7,182 bases of DNA. It comes from Vulcanococcus sp. SFB_649D_100_25. GTDB lineage: Bacteria; Cyanobacteriota; Cyanobacteriia; PCC-6307; Cyanobiaceae. Of the stretch, positions 6,003 to 7,182 are shown piece after piece (the stretch's first letter is position 1; every line of letters starts with the position of its first letter). The DNA lies in NCBI GenBank assembly GCA_030833825.1, contig JAURGL010000086.1, positions 1 through 7,182 of the forward strand, read 5' to 3'. Below the pieces are notes generated by a model. The model did no database searches. It was not told where the DNA came from and saw only the letters and a program-made list of their open reading frames with translations. Both the position numbers and the translations under genes were made by a program.

Positions 6003-7000
6003 CAGTTGTGGACGAAGTGGGGATCGGGGGGCAGCTCTCCTTCTTCGTGGAAGGCGGGGTCGAGGGGATCGGGAGCGCTGTATTTCTTGGCCTCGTCCCA
6101 ATCGCGCTCGAAGGTGTCTCGCAAGCGCTCAATCACCTCCGGAGCATCCACCTCAATCCCCAACTCCCGGCGCACATCGAAGGCGCTGCGGTCGATATTC
6201 ATCGAACCGGTCATGGCGGCGCGCCCATCCACAAGGATCAGCTTGGCGTGGAGTTTCAGGGCCTTCTGGCGGCGGATCTTGACGCCGAAGAGCTCCATGA
6301 CCCGCAGGGAGCTGAAGGTGTCGTAGACGTCCCAGTCGCTGAGGCCGTGCTTGCCACCGCACAGCACCCGCACCTTCACGCCCCGTTGCCGTGCGGCGAC
6401 GATCCGCTCCAGGATCACCGCATCGACGAACTTGGGGTGCTGAATCCAGAGGGTCTTGCGGGCCGCATCGATCACCCGTGCCATCTGACCGCGGCTGTGG
6501 GCATTGCTCCAGACCAGCCCGACATCCAGGCGCGGCTCAAAGAAGCTGCGATGCCAATCGGCCTCGAAACCAGCCCGCACCTGCTCAATCACGACGGGAT
6601 CGTGGCTGATCACGCCGTAGTCGCGGGTTTCGGTGAAGTACTTATCCGAGAGATTGAAGGTGGCGATCAGCACCGCGTGCCCATCGATCACCATCGATTT
6701 CTCATGGGTGACGGGGAAGCACTCACTGGTCCAGGCCACCTCAAAGCCCCAGCTCTGCAGGAGGGCATAGGCCTCATCGTTCCAGCGATCGCCCCCTGAG
6801 GTGTGGGGGTTGAGCATCACGCGAATGGCCGCGCCGCGCTCATGGGCCCGGCGCAGGGCCTGCTCCACCGCTTCGCTCTGCAGCTTGAACTGCTTGAGCA
6901 GCAACTGCTGCTGGGCTTGATCGATCAGAGCGACCACGGCTTCAGCCCCGTCATCGGGCATCACCAGCAGGCGCTGGGAAGACGGAGCACTGGAATCCAT
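6002..7000 (-). CDS. Phospholipase D-superfamily protein with two HKD motifs
   Basis: A 332-residue protein with two complete HxKx4D catalytic motifs: His99-Lys101-Asp106 in HEKSMVIDG and His251-Lys253-Asp258 in LHAKLILVDG, the second followed by TGSMN. In the first the usual G-S/T-x-N tail is changed to ATFN. PLD-superfamily enzymes cleave or exchange phosphodiester bonds in phospholipids or nucleic acids; the substrate cannot be assigned here. Unlike classical cardiolipin synthases there is no N-terminal pair of membrane helices and no signal peptide, so a soluble or peripheral cytoplasmic enzyme is expected. The C-terminal tail (about 305-332) is acidic and proline-rich. It is the first gene of the unit PLD-chrA-chrA, sharing one base with the next start, and is divergent from minD. 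A lipid-remodelling role beside a membrane transporter is possible but speculative. Confidence 0.9.
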   Translation of the reverse strand: MDSSAPSSQRLLVMPDDGAEAVVALIDQAQQQLLLKQFKLQSEAVEQALRRAHERGAAIRVMLNPHTSGGDRWNDEAYALLQSWGFEVAWTSECFPVTHEKSMVIDGHAVLIATFNLSDKYFTETRDYGVISHDPVVIEQVRAGFEADWHRSFFEPRLDVGLVWSNAHSRGQMARVIDAARKTLWIQHPKFVDAVILERIVAARQRGVKVRVLCGGKHGLSDWDVYDTFSSLRVMELFGVKIRRQKALKLHAKLILVDGRAAMTGSMNIDRSAFDVRRELGIEVDAPEVIERLRDTFERDWDEAKKYSAPDPLDPAFHEEGELPPDPHFVHN

Positions 7001-7114
7001 GGCCGCAGGCGATAACAGCAGATTTCTAAAGGGGTTTGACCCGCCAAGCCAGCTCCCTTAACCCAGGGAAAACAGAGAAATTGGGCTTACCCTTGCGGCA
7101 CGATTTCGTGCACT
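7001..7114. promoter_or_regulatory. Divergent PLD / minD intergenic region
   Basis: These 114 bp lie between the PLD ATG and the minD GTG and must drive at least the PLD-chrA unit, and probably minD, since minC points at it only through 2.2 kb of opposing genes. TTGACC (7036-7041) is a fair plus-strand -35 match, but TTAACC (7058-7063), at 16-bp spacing, is a poor -10. No minus-strand promoter stood out. The region is visibly more AT-rich than the flanking genes around 7012-7035 and 7058-7083. Confidence 0.4.
7098..7111. promoter_or_regulatory. Inverted repeat immediately upstream of minD start
   Basis: GCACGA-TT-TCGTGC is a 6+6 bp inverted repeat with a 2-bp centre, ending 3 bp before the minD GTG. 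As DNA it has the form of a small operator site; as RNA it could fold with a 4-nt loop and hinder ribosome access. No known binding protein is recognised, and a repeat this short may be chance. Confidence 0.3.
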
Positions 7115-7182
7115 GTGACGAGCACCGGCTGCCGCTTCATCCTGATCTGCTCAGGCAAGGGGGGTGTGGGCAAAACCACCCT
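7115..7182 (+). CDS. minD: Septum site-determining protein MinD, 5' end (partial)
   Basis: Only the first 22 codons and two bases are in the window. They translate to MTSTGCRFILICSGKGGVGKTT, then a leucine if the cut codon (CT) is completed. The deviant Walker A motif GKGGVGKTT, with its signature first lysine and the preceding hydrophobic strand ILICS, is the N-terminus of the ParA/MinD ATPase family, and ILICSGKGGVGKTT is characteristic of cyanobacterial MinD. MinD is the membrane-binding ATPase that recruits MinC and is displaced by MinE. The start is GTG; no ATG or other strong in-frame start exists between 7058 and 7115, and the resulting N-terminus is the usual length. Another ParA-type ATPase is formally possible, but the sequence and the nearby minC favour MinD. 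minE would be expected beyond the window. Confidence 0.88.
   Translation, partial: MTSTGCRFILICSGKGGVGKTT

Noticed and set aside
6003..6101. Upstream start of the CHR N-half gene at 6101
   Set aside because: The extra 33 residues are arginine/proline-rich antisense-like translation of the PLD 3' end; ATG 6002 gives the family length and a stop-start overlap.
6786..6793. HIP1-type octamer GCGATCGC
   Set aside because: I found only one copy in 7.2 kb, inside a gene; it agrees with a cyanobacterial origin but shows no enrichment or positional meaning.
6008..6799. Long plus-strand open frame (263 codons) opposite the PLD gene, and similar long frames opposite petB (867-1550) and ctpA
   Set aside because: They mirror real genes with clear family motifs, lack recognisable domains, and are expected in high-GC DNA where stop codons are rare on the opposite strand.
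4853..7048. Possible short direct repeat at the cassette edges (around 4854 and 7033, both with TTGACC)
   Set aside because: The shared core is six bases with mismatched flanks, well within chance for two GC-rich regions; it is not evidence of target-site duplication.

Overview
The window comes from a high-GC cyanobacterium, most likely a picocyanobacterium of the Synechococcus/Cyanobium type. The evidence is a cytochrome b6f operon (petB-petD) divergent from the D1-processing protease gene ctpA, followed by an HD-domain hydrolase, minC and, at the far end, the start of minD. I recall this neighbourhood from memory for marine Synechococcus/Prochlorococcus; it was not searched.

Layout. 1-231: 3' end of a GH100 neutral/alkaline invertase (+). 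244-270: hairpin terminator, best suited to petD. 295-777 and 903-1583: petD and petB (-), transcribed petB then petD, with a 125-bp spacer holding two hairpins. 1584-1651: short divergent petB/ctpA promoter region. 1652-4852: a tight + strand series ctpA, HD hydrolase, minC, with overlapping ends. 4849-7000: a compact - strand three-gene unit transcribed as PLD-family (HKD) protein, CHR transporter N-half, CHR transporter C-half; the reading frames overlap by 1 and 4 nt. 7001-7114: divergent intergenic region. 7115-7182: first 22 codons of minD (+), cut by the window edge and recognised from its deviant Walker A motif.

Main observation: minC and minD, normally adjacent parts of one division-site operon, are separated here by the oppositely oriented PLD-chrA-chrA unit. 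The stop codons of minC and the second chrA overlap, and minD starts 114 bp beyond the PLD start. MinD (and presumably MinE beyond the window) therefore probably needs its own promoter, while MinC stays with ctpA and the HD gene. The PLD plus split CHR pair looks like one translationally coupled operon and is the part least explained by known biology. No RNA genes, CRISPR arrays, insertion sequences or transposase fragments are visible, and no stretch over 300 bases lacks a gene.
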